The position numbers were made by a program, and so were the translations under genes. Below are positions 5,680-5,686 of a DNA stretch of 5,686 bases, piece after piece; the stretch's first letter is position 1, and every line of letters begins with the position of its first letter. This stretch comes from a bacterium UBP2_UBA4780 (GTDB lineage: Bacteria; Edwardsbacteria; AC1; EtOH8): the NCBI GenBank assembly GCA_002403115.1, contig DHHE01000139.1, positions 5,553 to 11,238 on the forward strand, written 5' to 3'. The notes beneath the pieces were generated by a model, which did not search any database, had not been told where the DNA came from, and saw only the letters and a program-made list of their open reading frames with translations.

Positions 5680-5686
5680 TAAGGTT

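Overview
The window looks like a chromosomal segment of a GC-rich, Gram-negative-type bacterium. Positions 4141-4200 count 39 G+C of 60, and the body of the window (about 1-4830) reads similarly. Genes here have Shine-Dalgarno sites and sigma70-like promoters. No gene fixes the phylum. The kinase architecture (TGS plus ThrRS-like domain fused to a uridine-kinase-like domain) occurs in several deep lineages such as Thermotogae, clostridia, spirochaetes and Bacteroidetes-like groups. A poorly sampled lineage is possible but not proven.

Layout. Positions 1-2909 hold a minus-strand operon of three overlapping genes: a histidine-phosphatase-superfamily enzyme (2277-2909), a 399-residue tetratricopeptide-repeat protein (1088-2287), and the first 363 residues of a CopA-type P1B copper ATPase (1-1091, running off the left edge). 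Overlaps of 11 nt and 4 nt (ATGA) imply translational coupling. A near-consensus promoter at 2986-3014 drives the operon. Back to back with it, a second promoter at 3034-3062 drives a plus-strand gene (3116-4774) for a nucleoside-kinase-like protein. Its leader carries a 9-bp hairpin with a GNRA-type loop, and the gene ends at a strong intrinsic terminator (4800-4828).

Right of the terminator the character changes. Positions 4830-5028 are non-coding and rich in inverted repeats. They hold a 40-nt hairpin (4877-4916) and a roughly 100-nt structure (4910-5009) bounded by TTATAAC and GTTAGCA, resembling an integron attC recombination site. Next comes an AT-rich minus-strand gene (5029-5661; 23 G+C of 60 at 5101-5160) for a small secreted, probably outer-membrane beta-barrel protein. 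The tight fit of this gene between the attC-like element and another core-like box (5673-5679) suggests a mobile gene cassette. This is the most interesting signal in the window, and it is an inference.

Functional picture: the left operon may combine copper export with a phosphatase and a protein-interaction scaffold, though only the copper ATPase has a firm role. The kinase is an independent, probably housekeeping nucleoside-salvage gene. The right end is likely acquired DNA.
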